Positions 52,105 through 62,290 of a stretch of 64,000 nt of DNA are shown piece by piece. The DNA lies in NCBI GenBank assembly GCA_016719565.1, contig JADJYU010000012.1, positions 1 to 64,000 of the forward strand, given 5' to 3'. The position numbers and the translations under genes are program-made. The first letter of the stretch is position 1, and every line of letters starts with the position of its first letter. This stretch comes from Ignavibacteria bacterium. Lineage in GTDB: Bacteria; Bacteroidota; Ignavibacteria; Tepidaquicellales; Tepidaquicellaceae. Under the pieces are notes generated by a model. The model was given only the letters and a program-made list of their open reading frames with translations. It searched no databases and was not told the origin of the DNA.

Positions 52105-54120
52105 CTACTGTAAACTTTCAAGAACTATTTCAGCGACATCCTTTACCTTTACTTCCTCGCTTTTTTCTTTTGCCTTTACTCCGTCAGAAAGCATTGTCAT
52201 GCAAAACGGACATGCTGAAACAATTGTCTTAGCTCCGGTTTCAAGCGCTTCCTCCGTCCTTTCAATATTAACTCTTTTGCCTTCCGTCTCTTCGAGAAAC
52301 ATTCGGCCTCCGCCGGCACCGCAGCAGAAACCGCGGTCTTTGGAACGGGACATTTCCACTATGTTTATACCCGGAATACTTTTTACGGACTCGCGCGGCT
52401 GTTCATAAATGTCATTGTATCTGCCGAGATAACATGAGTCGTGATATGTTACTGTTTCCTTATTTTCAACAGTGGGAGTAATTTTCTTTTCCCTTATCAG
52501 GTCGTCAATGAATTCAGTATGATGTGTTACTTCAAGATCGACTCCGAATTTGCCGTATTCATTTTTCAAAGTGTGCATACAATGCGGACATGCTGTTACG
52601 ACTTTTTTCACATTGAATTTTTTCAGAGTCTCTGCATTCTGCTGAATAAAAGTCTGCGCAAGAAATTCATTGCCCAGTCTTCTTGCGGGATCACCGGTGC
52701 ATTTTTCCTCGCTTCCGAGCACGCCGTATTTAACGCCGGCTTTATTCAGAAGCTGCGCAAATGATTTTGTAACGTTCCTGTATCTTTTGTCAAATGCGCC
52801 TGCGCATCCTGACCAGAACACAACATCAAGTCCATCAGCGCTTCCTATATTAGATAATTTTATTAAATGATTTTCTTTTCCTTCTTTCGCCAGTTCATCC
52901 GATAGTTCGTCGATCCAGTCATTTCTCTGCGCTGCGCCGAATGCCCACGGAGATTCATTGTTCTCAAGATTTCTGAAAACTGTATTCATCTCCGACGGAA
53001 AGTCCGACTCCATCATTACAAGATCCCTTCTCATATCTATGATCGGCGTGATATGATCTATCATTACAGGACATTCCTGAACACATGCCATACATGTAGT
53101 GCATGCCCATAATTCTTCAGGAGTTATAAAATCATGTACAAGATTTTTATTCAGAACTGTCTGATCATCAGTTTTATTTACTTCGACCGGTCCTTTCTCT
53201 TCAGTCCTTTTCCTTATCTTGGTTATAATTAATTTCGGATTAAGAAGTTTGCCCGTTATATTAGCAGGACATGCAGAAGTGCATCTGTCGCATTCAGTAC
53301 ATGTATATCCGTCTAATAAATTTTTCCATGTCAGGTCTTCAATATCTTTAGCGCCGTATTGAGTGATCGATTCGTCTTCAAAGTTTATCGGCTTAAGCAC
53401 TATTCCCTGATAAGGAATTTTGTAATTTGATAAGAATGTATTTGGAACTGATGAGAGAACGTGAAAGTGTTTTGAGTACGGCAGATAATTCATAAATACA
53501 AGTACAACTATAATATGCGCCCAGAAGAAAAATTCATAAACTGTTTCGGAACCGCCGCTGAAAAATCCGGCAATGTAAGCTGAAACAGGTCTGTAACCTT
53601 CGGAACTGCCGAGCAGAATTTTTTCAACACTCATTCCGAACATTGTGATCATAACCAGAGCGATCATAAAAAGAATAAATGCAGCGTCCAGCCTTGAAGA
53701 ACTTTCAACCTGAAGCCGTTTGGGAGTGCCGATATATCTTCTGAAAAGCGAGAATATTACTGTAACGAGTACAAGCGCGCCGAAGAAGTCCTGGAGAAAA
53801 GTCATAATGCTATATAGCGGACCGAGAAATGCAAATGAAAATTCAGGGAAAAATCCTTCGATGATCGATTCTACTACAACGAAAAGAAGAACTAAAAATC
53901 CCCAATAAATACAAATATGTAAAATACCGGCAAATTTGCTTCTGAGAAGTTTAGTCTGAAGAAATGCGATGTTAATTGTATTGCTGATCCTTTGAGAAAT
54001 ATTATTCGTTCTGTTTTCCGGTTTACCGAGTTTCAGATAAGAGAGAAATTTTAATACGGAGTAGATAAAAAATCCCATCGCTCCGAAAAAGATGATTCCG
54101 AATATTAACGGTCTCAGCAT
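52105..54120 (-). CDS. Membrane Fe-S oxidoreductase (HdrD/EtfD-like)
   Basis: A 671-residue fused electron-transfer protein. Residues 1-235 hold five or six helices resembling NarI-type cytochrome b. Two 4Fe-4S sites follow: CTECDRCTSACP (about 277-288) and CTTCMACVQECP (about 340-351). The C-terminal third has two CCG domains (GCAGAFD...CTGDPARR...CPHCMHTL, then YHDSCYLGRYN...GFCCGAGGGRMF...CPFCMTML) that bind a noncubane cluster in Hdr proteins. The same layout occurs in EtfD, which passes electrons from ETF to quinone during fatty-acid oxidation. ETF genes are not in the window, so the donor is uncertain. Confidence 0.88.
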   Translation of the reverse strand: MLRPLIFGIIFFGAMGFFIYSVLKFLSYLKLGKPENRTNNISQRISNTINIAFLQTKLLRSKFAGILHICIYWGFLVLLFVVVESIIEGFFPEFSFAFLGPLYSIMTFLQDFFGALVLVTVIFSLFRRYIGTPKRLQVESSSRLDAAFILFMIALVMITMFGMSVEKILLGSSEGYRPVSAYIAGFFSGGSETVYEFFFWAHIIVVLVFMNYLPYSKHFHVLSSVPNTFLSNYKIPYQGIVLKPINFEDESITQYGAKDIEDLTWKNLLDGYTCTECDRCTSACPANITGKLLNPKLIITKIRKRTEEKGPVEVNKTDDQTVLNKNLVHDFITPEELWACTTCMACVQECPVMIDHITPIIDMRRDLVMMESDFPSEMNTVFRNLENNESPWAFGAAQRNDWIDELSDELAKEGKENHLIKLSNIGSADGLDVVFWSGCAGAFDKRYRNVTKSFAQLLNKAGVKYGVLGSEEKCTGDPARRLGNEFLAQTFIQQNAETLKKFNVKKVVTACPHCMHTLKNEYGKFGVDLEVTHHTEFIDDLIREKKITPTVENKETVTYHDSCYLGRYNDIYEQPRESVKSIPGINIVEMSRSKDRGFCCGAGGGRMFLEETEGKRVNIERTEEALETGAKTIVSACPFCMTMLSDGVKAKEKSEEVKVKDVAEIVLESLQ

Positions 54121-54465
54121 TAAGTTGTATAAGGTTTGTAATTCAAGAAGTCAAATTACTTAATTAGATTTAAATATTAAAGATATTTGTTAATAGTTAA
54201 GAGTTAATAGTTAGGAGTTAAGAGATTTTATAATTATCATTTCCTATACTACAGCCGTCCGAATTTTCTCAAAGTATCCTAATTTAATTTTTAACAATTC
54301 TATTCTTGTCTGAAATATTGATTTTAATTCCGGCTTTTTCTTTATGAAATGCAGCAATTAAAAATTGATAATTGATTATTGGTTTTGGAGTATAAAATAA
54401 ATATATTGAATAAACTTATTATGATATGTAATTTGAGTTCTTAAAAATTAATAGCAGGACTTATT
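54121..54465. other. Gene-free gap before tRNA-Leu with TTAAxAG heptamers
   Basis: 345 bp without a plausible gene. At about 54188-54230 five heptamers (TTAATAG, TTAAGAG, TTAATAG, TTAGGAG, TTAAGAG) run in tandem. The remainder is AT-rich; a promoter for tRNA-Leu must lie at its right end, but no clear box is seen. Confidence 0.6.
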
Positions 54466-54550
54466 GCCGAAATGGCGGAACTGGTAGACGCACTGGACTC
54501 AAAATCCAGCGAGACTCAAATCTCGTAAGGGTTCGACTCCTTTTTCGGCA
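54466..54550 (+). tRNA. tRNA-Leu (anticodon CAA)
   Basis: An 85-nt class II tRNA. The acceptor stem GCCGAAA (54466-54472) pairs with TTTCGGC (54543-54549), followed by discriminator A. The anticodon stem CTGGA / TCCAG encloses loop CTCAAAA with anticodon CAA, reading UUG. A long variable arm (GCGAGACTCAAATCTCGT) and a T-loop GGTTCGACTCC complete it. CCA is not encoded. Confidence 0.96.
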
Positions 54551-54610
54551 CTTGAGTTTATATTAACCTCAGCTTAACTTTAGTATTCATAAAATAAAAC
54601 AGGAGTAAAA

Positions 54611-56449
54611 ATGTGCGGAATTGTCGGATATATAGGAAACAGAAATTGTCTGGGACTTATTATAGACGGTTTAAAAAGGCTGGAATACCGCGGATATGAT
54701 TCAGCCGGTGTAGCTATATTAGATAAGAATAATGATATAAATATATATAAGAAAAAAGGGAAAGTAAAAGAGCTCGAGTCTGAATTTAATATTGAAGATC
54801 TGAGCGGACATACAGGCATTGGTCATACCAGATGGGCTACTCACGGAGAGCCGAATGATATAAACGCTCATCCGCAGACTGATATGACAGGAAATATTGC
54901 AGTCGTGCACAATGGTATAATAGAAAATTTTAAAACTCTGAAGAAAAAGCTCGAAAAGGATAATTATAAATTTGTTTCCGATACGGACACGGAAGTACTT
55001 GCTAATCTTATACAATTTCATTTTAAACAAAATAATAGTTTTGAAACTTCTGTGCGTTATGCTCTGTCAGAAGTGGAAGGAGCTTACGGTATTGCTGTAT
55101 TAAACAGATCCGAACCCGATAAAATAATAATTGCAAGAAACGGAAGTCCGCTTATGTTCGGACTTGGAAAAGATGAAATAATAGTTTCTTCTGACGCAGC
55201 GGCGATAGTGAACGTAACTAAAAATGTGATATATCTGGAAGACGGTGAGATGGCTGTATTAAAGTATGACAGCTTTCAGATCAAGACGATAACTGATGAG
55301 GATATTTTCAGGGAAGTGCAGAGAATTGTCTATGATATAGAGGAAATTGAAAAAGGCGGATTTGAACATTTTATGCTGAAGGAGATATGCGAACAGCCTG
55401 ATGCAATTCAGAATACATACAGAGGAAGAATAAATTTTGAAACAGGTGATGTAAAGCTCGGCGGACTTGAGAATGTAAAAGAAAAACTTTTTAATGCTAA
55501 AAGAATAATAATTACAGCTTGCGGTACGGCATGGCATGCAGGTCTGGTAGGGGAGTATATGATTGAAGAATACTGCCGCATTCCAACCGAGGTCGAATAT
55601 GCATCGGAATTCAGATACAGAAATCCGATCGTAAATAAAGATGACATTGTAATTTTTATAAGTCAGAGCGGGGAGACAGCCGATACTATGGCAGCCCTAA
55701 AAGAAGCAAAACGTCTTGGCGCTACTACTATTGGAATTGTCAACGCAGTAGGAAGTTCAATTGCAAGAGCTGTCGATGCAGGTACGTATATTCACGCAGG
55801 TCCGGAGATCGGTGTTGCCTCTACAAAAGCATTTACATGTCAGCTTATGTCTCTTATCCTTATTACACTCATGATCGGTAAAAATAAAGGAACAATTTCG
55901 GATGAAAATCTTAAAGAGATTTCTGCTGAGCTGAAACTCCTTCCGGAAAAGATCAAAGAGATAATTGACAGAAAGAATGATTTTAAATTTATAGCTGAAG
56001 AATTTAAGGACTCAAAAAATTTCCTTTATCTCGGCAGAGGTTTAAATTTCCCCGTAGCTCTTGAAGGCGCTTTAAAGCTTAAGGAAATTTCCTATATTCA
56101 TGCGGAAGGATATCCTGCTGCTGAAATGAAACACGGACCTATCGCACTCATTGACGAGAATATGCCAGTTGTGTTCATTGCTCCAAAAGACAGTACCTAT
56201 AGTAAAATTATTACGAATATAGAAGAAATAAAAGCAAGAAAAGGAAAAATAATAACAGTTGCTACGCAGGATGACAATGAAATTAATAATTACTCAGATT
56301 ATATAATGAGGGTTCCGAAAACTTTGCCGATATTTTCACCAATACTAAACAGTATACCGCTTCAGTTTCTGTCCTATTATATTGCTACTGCTAGAGGATG
56401 TAATGTAGATCAGCCGAGAAATCTCGCCAAAAGTGTAACGGTTGAATAG
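54611..56449 (+). CDS. glmS: Glutamine-fructose-6-phosphate aminotransferase (isomerising)
   Basis: A 612-residue enzyme that makes glucosamine-6-phosphate, the first step to cell-wall amino sugars. The N-terminal nucleophile is Cys2 (MCGIVGYIGNRNCLG), with the glutaminase motifs LEYRGYDSAGVAI, GIGHTRWATHGEP and VVHNGIIEN. Two SIS sugar-phosphate domains follow (TACGTAWHAGLV, ISQSGETADTMAAL, then YLGRGLNFPVALEGALKLKEISYIHAEGYPAAEMKHGPIALI). The end DQPRNLAKSVTVE is invariant in the family. The 60-bp leader is too short for a glmS ribozyme. A heptamer tract and a terminator follow. Confidence 0.97.
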   Translation: MCGIVGYIGNRNCLGLIIDGLKRLEYRGYDSAGVAILDKNNDINIYKKKGKVKELESEFNIEDLSGHTGIGHTRWATHGEPNDINAHPQTDMTGNIAVVHNGIIENFKTLKKKLEKDNYKFVSDTDTEVLANLIQFHFKQNNSFETSVRYALSEVEGAYGIAVLNRSEPDKIIIARNGSPLMFGLGKDEIIVSSDAAAIVNVTKNVIYLEDGEMAVLKYDSFQIKTITDEDIFREVQRIVYDIEEIEKGGFEHFMLKEICEQPDAIQNTYRGRINFETGDVKLGGLENVKEKLFNAKRIIITACGTAWHAGLVGEYMIEEYCRIPTEVEYASEFRYRNPIVNKDDIVIFISQSGETADTMAALKEAKRLGATTIGIVNAVGSSIARAVDAGTYIHAGPEIGVASTKAFTCQLMSLILITLMIGKNKGTISDENLKEISAELKLLPEKIKEIIDRKNDFKFIAEEFKDSKNFLYLGRGLNFPVALEGALKLKEISYIHAEGYPAAEMKHGPIALIDENMPVVFIAPKDSTYSKIITNIEEIKARKGKIITVATQDDNEINNYSDYIMRVPKTLPIFSPILNSIPLQFLSYYIATARGCNVDQPRNLAKSVTVE

Positions 56450-56505
56450 TTAGTAGTTAGTAGTTAATAGTTAATAGTTAATAGTTAATAGTTAATAGTT
56501 AATAG
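56450..56505. repeat. TTAATAG heptamer tandem repeat after glmS
   Basis: Six or more TTAATAG/TTAGTAG heptamers begin at the glmS stop codon. TAA or TAG occurs in every unit, and because 7 is not a multiple of 3 the tract closes all three forward frames. Confidence 0.85.
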
Positions 56506-56610
56506 TGTCTTGTGCCGTAATTACAAAAAATGATCAAATATTTTGTAATTATACGCAGTTAAAATATTTGAAAGTAAATATTGGAACAGATAAAAATTCT
56601 TAAAAATCAG

Positions 56611-56653
56611 AAACAGGTTCTTTGGAGATTGATTCAAAGAACCTGTTTTTTTT
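56611..56653 (+). terminator. Rho-independent terminator downstream of glmS
   Basis: A 14-bp perfect stem AAACAGGTTCTTTG / CAAAGAACCTGTTT with a 10-base loop, followed by TTTTTT. The region between here and 56776 is AT-rich and shows no gene. Confidence 0.9.
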
Positions 56654-56775
56654 AAATGTATACATTTTTTTAAAAAAGTTCCTGTAAATGAAAAATAAAT
56701 TTGAATCTTAAAATCAAAACACTTATTTTTAATCATCCAAAAAAATTCACAAACTAAACCAAGAAAGGAAATGAA

Positions 56776-59181
56776 ATGAAAAAAAACTTTTCATTTTTGG
56801 TTGTTTTTGCTTTTTTAATTTCTTCAATAATACTCGGATTTTCACTGAGTGATATCAGTGATAACAAGCCGAGTCAGAGAGGGTTAAAATACAAAACAGC
56901 TGATCAGAACGACGGAGCACCCGTTACCAAAGATACAGATTACAGAAAAAGAAATCCGTTCGTAGAAACACCTCAATATCAGCCTGCAGACGGAAATCCA
57001 AATAACACACAAAGCGCTCTGTCCGAGTCCTTTGAAGGTGCAACATTTCCACCTACCGGATGGTCAAAATTAAATCCTGACGCAGGTACAGGCTGGGAAA
57101 GACAAACAGCAGGAACAACACCTATGCCGGGATGGAACGGCGGAGTTATTACTGCTCCGACAGGCGGCGGTAATGCAGTTGCTTACGCTACATGGAATAC
57201 CGGCGGCGCTGTCAGCAATGATCAGTGGCTTGTTACACCACAGCTTACTAACATGCAGTCAAATGAAGTATTGAATTTCTCACTGAGATACTGGCCTAAT
57301 TCATACAGAGACAGTATTGAAGTCTGGATATCAACTACCACACCAACTGTAGCAGGATTCACTACTTTAGTTTTCAGAAAAAACTTTTCGGTGGGTACAC
57401 CGGATACAAACTGGAGTACATATTCATTCCCAATCGGAACTTTGGTACCAAACGGATCAAATATTTATGTTGGATTCAGAGAAGTTGTTGCTGATAATTT
57501 TAATGACGGCGCTTCATTCTCACTGGATCTTGTAGAAGTAACAACAGGAACTGCAAATGATATTGCTACAATTTCTGTTGACGCTCCTTCAGGCAGTGTA
57601 ATATTGCCAACATCTACTATTGCTCCAAAAGCAAGTTTCAGAAATGTCGGAACTGCTGCACAGACAAATGTACCTGTAAGATATATTATATCAGGACCGG
57701 TAAATTATTTAAGCAATAAAACAATTGCCAACATCGCTCCCGGAGCAACTATACAGGTAACTTTTGACAGTACGTTCTTACCGACTGTTGGCGCTTACAG
57801 TACAACAGTATACTGTAGTCTCGGATCCGATGTCAACAGAGCCAATGATACATTAAGAACAAACTTCTCGGCGATAGATCCAAATTACGGTACACAAAAT
57901 GGAATTTCATTTGCAAACAGTTTTGCAAATAACGCTCCTTCAAAACCAGCTTTTTGCTGGAAAGATACTTCAGGAAGCACAAGTCTTGTGGTTAACAGAG
58001 TCAATGTCAGTTCAGCTCCGTTTACAGGATCACTTGATGACGGATACTGGAGAGTCGGAAACGCTCTTAACGGTAAGAAGATCAGAATGGGGGGAATTGC
58101 TTATGATTCATTCTTTGTATCAACTAACGGAATTATCGGATTCGCAAATAATTCGGGACTTACTTCATTCTCACCGTCCGTAGTATCTACGGTCAGACCG
58201 GCTATTTATCCATTATGGCAGGATAATGATTTCAGACCTCCTACGACAGGCGGACTGGGTTCATGCAGGATCAGTTATAAAGTTATCAGCGACTTCCAGC
58301 TTCTTGTATCTTATGACAGAGCGCAGGAATATAACGCCGGAACAGCAGATACAAACGATCACGTTAGTTATCAGGTTGTGATTGAATTGTTACAGGCAAC
58401 TTCAACAGCTGATTCCAGAATGTTGGTTCAGATTGCTGACGGAACAAATGGTAATACCGGAAGCAAATATCTTCAGTATTATAACACAAACTTACTGAAT
58501 GCTCATGTTATGGGAGCTCAGACAGCAGCAGGAAATGCAGTTTACTACAGAGCAGCATATCCGCTTTCAACCTATCCCGGACCGTTATTCGGACCGGGTA
58601 ATACAAACCTTGCTGTTCAGTACGGTACAAATGCAAATATTCTAAATCATGCCTGCGGCGGAATGCTAATGAATCTTACAGCTTCCATCGAAGCAATGAC
58701 ACCTTTCGGAGTCGGCGATACTGTAACTGTATTATTAAGAAGCACCTCTTCACCTTATGAGATCAGAGACGGCGCTAAAGGATACATGAATGGTTCAGGT
58801 TTGGCCACATTAAGTTTCTTTAAGACTGTCACAGGTTCATACTTTGTTTCGGTTTATCACAGAAACGCAATAGAAACATGGAGCGCCGGAGGTGTTTTAT
58901 CTTCAGGCTTATCTTCATCTTATGACTTTACAACTAGTGTCGGGCAAGCTTTCGGCAGCAATATGGTTCTAGTATCAGGCGAAGCTAGTTTCTATTCAGG
59001 AGACGTAAATCAGGACGGTGTAATAGATCTTTCTGACGGAAGTGATGTTGACAACGACGCGTTTAATTTTGTTTCCGGTTATGTCAGAACAGACGTAAAC
59101 GGTGACGACGTGGTCGACTTAACTGACGCAGCATATGTTGACAATAATGCATTTAACTTTGTCGGCGTTGTGAAACCTTAA
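56776..59181 (+). CDS. Secreted choice-of-anchor J protein ending in dockerin-like calcium repeats
   Basis: An 801-residue secreted protein. Signal peptide about 1-24. A jelly-roll choice-of-anchor J domain lies at about 74-245 (ESFEGATFPPTGWSK, NDQWLVTPQLTN). A CARDB/Ig-like region follows (about 255-370) and further beta-rich domains. The tail has two calcium-binding repeats, DVNQDGVIDLSDGSDVDNDAFNF and DVNGDDVVDLTDAAYVDNNAFNF (first parts match the DxNxDG loop of dockerins). Unlike the other exported proteins here it has no T9SS sorting tail. It may be held by calcium-dependent protein contact, or the repeats may themselves be its C-terminal signal. Flanked by terminators, so a single-gene unit. 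Confidence 0.85.
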   Translation: MKKNFSFLVVFAFLISSIILGFSLSDISDNKPSQRGLKYKTADQNDGAPVTKDTDYRKRNPFVETPQYQPADGNPNNTQSALSESFEGATFPPTGWSKLNPDAGTGWERQTAGTTPMPGWNGGVITAPTGGGNAVAYATWNTGGAVSNDQWLVTPQLTNMQSNEVLNFSLRYWPNSYRDSIEVWISTTTPTVAGFTTLVFRKNFSVGTPDTNWSTYSFPIGTLVPNGSNIYVGFREVVADNFNDGASFSLDLVEVTTGTANDIATISVDAPSGSVILPTSTIAPKASFRNVGTAAQTNVPVRYIISGPVNYLSNKTIANIAPGATIQVTFDSTFLPTVGAYSTTVYCSLGSDVNRANDTLRTNFSAIDPNYGTQNGISFANSFANNAPSKPAFCWKDTSGSTSLVVNRVNVSSAPFTGSLDDGYWRVGNALNGKKIRMGGIAYDSFFVSTNGIIGFANNSGLTSFSPSVVSTVRPAIYPLWQDNDFRPPTTGGLGSCRISYKVISDFQLLVSYDRAQEYNAGTADTNDHVSYQVVIELLQATSTADSRMLVQIADGTNGNTGSKYLQYYNTNLLNAHVMGAQTAAGNAVYYRAAYPLSTYPGPLFGPGNTNLAVQYGTNANILNHACGGMLMNLTASIEAMTPFGVGDTVTVLLRSTSSPYEIRDGAKGYMNGSGLATLSFFKTVTGSYFVSVYHRNAIETWSAGGVLSSGLSSSYDFTTSVGQAFGSNMVLVSGEASFYSGDVNQDGVIDLSDGSDVDNDAFNFVSGYVRTDVNGDDVVDLTDAAYVDNNAFNFVGVVKP

Positions 59182-59215
59182 TCATCCGAAAATTTAAAGT
59201 AACAGGTAATTTATT

Positions 59216-59249
59216 AGCAGGGTAATTTTATTACCCTGCTTTTTTTTTA
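59216..59249 (+). terminator. Rho-independent terminator after the dockerin-like gene
   Basis: Perfect 11-bp stem AGCAGGGTAAT / ATTACCCTGCT with a 3-base loop and a run of nine T. The following 400 bp to 59646 hold no gene; a TATATTTG box at 59375-59382 is a candidate -7 element for the next gene, with a long leader. Confidence 0.93.
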
Positions 59250-59645
59250 CACTTGATTTAAAAGTTAAACACAATCTTTTAAATATTTTCTTTTTGTTAT
59301 ATTTGGTTTTGGACCAGTCGGGATGTTGATTCATTTACAAAACTGAAATGTTAGAATTTTGTTAGGATTTAATTTATATTTGTAATATACATTTCATCGC
59401 AGTTTAAAACATTTCTTTTTAAAAGTTTGATTTGTATATGATATTGTATACACATTTAGTCAATCATTAAATAGAAAGGAGACTCCAAAAGAACAACATA
59501 TCTCTTTTAAAATTTTTTCAGATTTACCCCAGGGAAGACGAGTCTGAAAAATTCTTTAACAAATACCGAAGTAAAATTCCGTAATACAAAGTCTTCCTGA
59601 AATAAAATCAAAAAACATTTTTTTAAAATTAAACTAAAGAAAATC

Positions 59646-62201
59646 ATGAAAAAGATTCTTTTAATTGTAATTGCATTTATTTTACTTGGTGCATTTGATA
59701 CCAAAGCCCAGATAAAACTTCAGGAAGGTTTTGAAGGTGTTACCTTTCCGCCAAGCGGATGGCTAAGCCAAAATGTACTTGGTGCGAATCAATGGGTTAG
59801 ATCTACAGCTCAGGCGCATACCGGAACTGCCAGCGCTTTTATAAATTATCAGGGAACAGGCGGTGAGGACTGGCTGAAAACACCGGTAATTAATCTAGGC
59901 GCAAATGATACATTAACCTTCTGGCTTCGCAGACAGTTTACCAGCGCATTCCCGCCGGATAATATGGAGATATTATTATCCACAACAGATACATCAAATG
60001 CAAGTTATTCAAATGTAATTGCAACCATTAACGTAGCAACGCTGACAAACGCTACCTGGGTTGAATTTAAATATCATATTGGGGCAAGTTTCAGCGGAAA
60101 TGTATATATAGCTTTCAGACATACTGATTCCGACGGTAACGGAGCCTGGCTTGATGATGTAAAAGTTGGATCTCCTATGGCAACAGCAAATGATGTAGGT
60201 ATTTCAGCAGCATCATTTGGCAGTCCAATAAAAATAATTTCAGTTGGAAAAGGATATGATCTGACCGCAACAGTCAGCAATTATGGAACTGCAACTCAAA
60301 ATGTTGTACCTGTTTATTACGATGTAAATGGCGGTTCTGCTGTCGGTCCTGTCAATACAGTTGGTCCGATAATACAGAACGCAACTGAGAATGTACTTTT
60401 CAGCGGTGGAAATGCTTTTGTTCCCGCTACTGCAGGTGCCTATACAATCAGAGTATGGACTTTGCTCGCAAGTGATGAACATCCTTCCGCAAATGATACC
60501 CTGTCTTTTGTTGTAAACGCTCTTGACAAAATCTCAGCATTCCCTTATACAGAAACTTTTACTCTTCCAACAGGATGGACTATTACAGGAAATGCTGCAT
60601 GGGGATTAGCAAACGCTGTAAATCCGGACGGACTGGCTGCAGATCCGGCAGCTATAGCTAATTTTTATAGTATCAGCAATGGTTCTACTTTGATTTTAAG
60701 ATCACCGGAAATGGATTTTACCGGAATTACGAATCCGGTTCTTGATTTTTATGTTGCTTACAAAACTTATACCGGCGGTGAATCAGATACTTTAAAAGTG
60801 ATGGTTTCTACTGACGGAGGAGTGACTTTCAGTCCTGCATCCACTTCTTATGATAAATCATGGGATTCGGATCCTTCTTTAGCAACATTACCACCGGCAT
60901 CTGCAGGTTATACTCCTACTGCTTCTTCTCAATGGAGACATGAAACTGTAGATCTATCAAATGTAGGAAATATGGCAAATGTTGTCATTGGATTCATTGG
61001 TGAATCTGAATTTGGAAATAATGCATGGATCGATAATGTGATCGTTTCAGCTCCTAACAGCTTATGTACGGACGCAGTTACAGGTCCCGGTGTTTACAAC
61101 TGTAACAGTATTGTAACACTCAATTTTACAGCTACTCCTGTTCCGCCTGTTAACGGCAATCAATCAACATCAGGTGTTACAAAGAGTGAGAAATCTGTTA
61201 TTGAATCAACTAATAATATTCCATTCTATACCGGTGAAGCTGTGATTAATGCTTTCACCCAAAATGATAATCCTAACGGAGGAACAGCTTTTATATCGCA
61301 ATATACAAATAATGATCCGGGTCAGAGTATTGCTCCAAACGTAGGAAATGGTGATGCAACTACACCTAATGGTTCAGTATTTGATCCTTCAAATGTATAT
61401 CATGATTTCTGGTTTACTATTACCTATGACGGAAATGATTATCAGGGATACGCAACTTATGATATCAGTATTGATATTACCGGCTCAGGTTTCACCATTC
61501 CAAATGAGCTTTATATTGTTAAAAGAACAGACAGAACAGGTGCCTGGGTTTGTCAGAATACAACAATTGCAGGTAATATTCTTACAGTTACAGGTTTAAC
61601 AGATTTCTCTGATTTTGCTCTGGCAGGTCAGGAAGCTTTACCTGTGGAATTATCTTCATTTGTTTCATCAATTAGCGGCAATAGTGTAACATTAAACTGG
61701 ACAACTTCTTCAGAGATCAACAACTCCGGATTTGATATCGAAAGATCATCAGTCAGCGGCGTATGGTCAAAAGTCGGAAGCGTATCCGGTAACGGAACAT
61801 CCGCTACACCTAACAGCTATACATTCACAGAAAGAAATGTAGCTTCAGGAAACTACAGCTACAGATTAAAGCAAATAGACTTCAACGGAAACTTCGAATA
61901 TTTCAACCTCAGCAATGAAGTTGTGATCGGAATCCCTGCTGAATTTAAATTATCACAGAACTATCCGAATCCTTTTAACCCATCAACGACAATCAGTTAT
62001 GAGATCCCGGTTGACGGAGCGGTAAGTCTGAAAATATTTGACATGTCAGGAAAAGAAGTCATGAGCTTAGTAGACGGAGTGAAAAATGCAGGATATTATT
62101 CGATAAACATTAATGCATCGAATCTGTCAAGCGGAATTTACTTCTACAAATTAACCGCAAATGATTTCACATCAGTGAAGAAAATGATGCTTGTAAAATA
62201 A
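59646..62201 (+). CDS. T9SS-secreted choice-of-anchor J protein
   Basis: An 851-residue surface or released protein. Signal peptide 1-21. Two choice-of-anchor J jelly-roll domains are visible, about 25-175 (EGFEGVTFPPSGWLSQN, GGEDWLKTPVIN) and about 295-475 (FTLPTGWTITGNAAWG, SDTLKVMVSTDGG), separated by a CARDB-like domain (VGISAASFGSPIKIISVGKGYDLTATVSNYGT). Near the end comes LPVELSSFVSSISGNSVTLNWTT, an Ig-like stalk, then a T9SS type-A sorting domain (NYPNPFNPSTT, SSGIYFYKLTA, ending KKMMLVK). Its last ~175 residues are very similar to those of the next gene. Ligand or substrate unknown. Confidence 0.88.
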   Translation: MKKILLIVIAFILLGAFDTKAQIKLQEGFEGVTFPPSGWLSQNVLGANQWVRSTAQAHTGTASAFINYQGTGGEDWLKTPVINLGANDTLTFWLRRQFTSAFPPDNMEILLSTTDTSNASYSNVIATINVATLTNATWVEFKYHIGASFSGNVYIAFRHTDSDGNGAWLDDVKVGSPMATANDVGISAASFGSPIKIISVGKGYDLTATVSNYGTATQNVVPVYYDVNGGSAVGPVNTVGPIIQNATENVLFSGGNAFVPATAGAYTIRVWTLLASDEHPSANDTLSFVVNALDKISAFPYTETFTLPTGWTITGNAAWGLANAVNPDGLAADPAAIANFYSISNGSTLILRSPEMDFTGITNPVLDFYVAYKTYTGGESDTLKVMVSTDGGVTFSPASTSYDKSWDSDPSLATLPPASAGYTPTASSQWRHETVDLSNVGNMANVVIGFIGESEFGNNAWIDNVIVSAPNSLCTDAVTGPGVYNCNSIVTLNFTATPVPPVNGNQSTSGVTKSEKSVIESTNNIPFYTGEAVINAFTQNDNPNGGTAFISQYTNNDPGQSIAPNVGNGDATTPNGSVFDPSNVYHDFWFTITYDGNDYQGYATYDISIDITGSGFTIPNELYIVKRTDRTGAWVCQNTTIAGNILTVTGLTDFSDFALAGQEALPVELSSFVSSISGNSVTLNWTTSSEINNSGFDIERSSVSGVWSKVGSVSGNGTSATPNSYTFTERNVASGNYSYRLKQIDFNGNFEYFNLSNEVVIGIPAEFKLSQNYPNPFNPSTTISYEIPVDGAVSLKIFDMSGKEVMSLVDGVKNAGYYSININASNLSSGIYFYKLTANDFTSVKKMMLVK

Positions 62202-62256
62202 TAGTTAATAGTTAGCAGTTAATAAAATACTGCTAATTAAAATAGATTTAAAAAAG

Positions 62257-62290
62257 AAAGCCGCGGGATGAAGAATCCTGCGGCTTTTTT
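62257..62290 (+). terminator. Rho-independent terminator after the 59646 gene
   Basis: Stem AAAGCCGCGGGAT / ATCCTGCGGCTTT (one G-T pair) with a 5-base loop and a T6 run. To 62551 the DNA is AT-rich with GTTAGAATTT repeats; TATATTTG at 62510-62517 is a likely -7 box for the next gene. Confidence 0.9.

Noticed and set aside
54551..54610. glmS ribozyme upstream of glmS
   Set aside because: Only 60 bp separate the tRNA from the start codon, too short for the ribozyme core.
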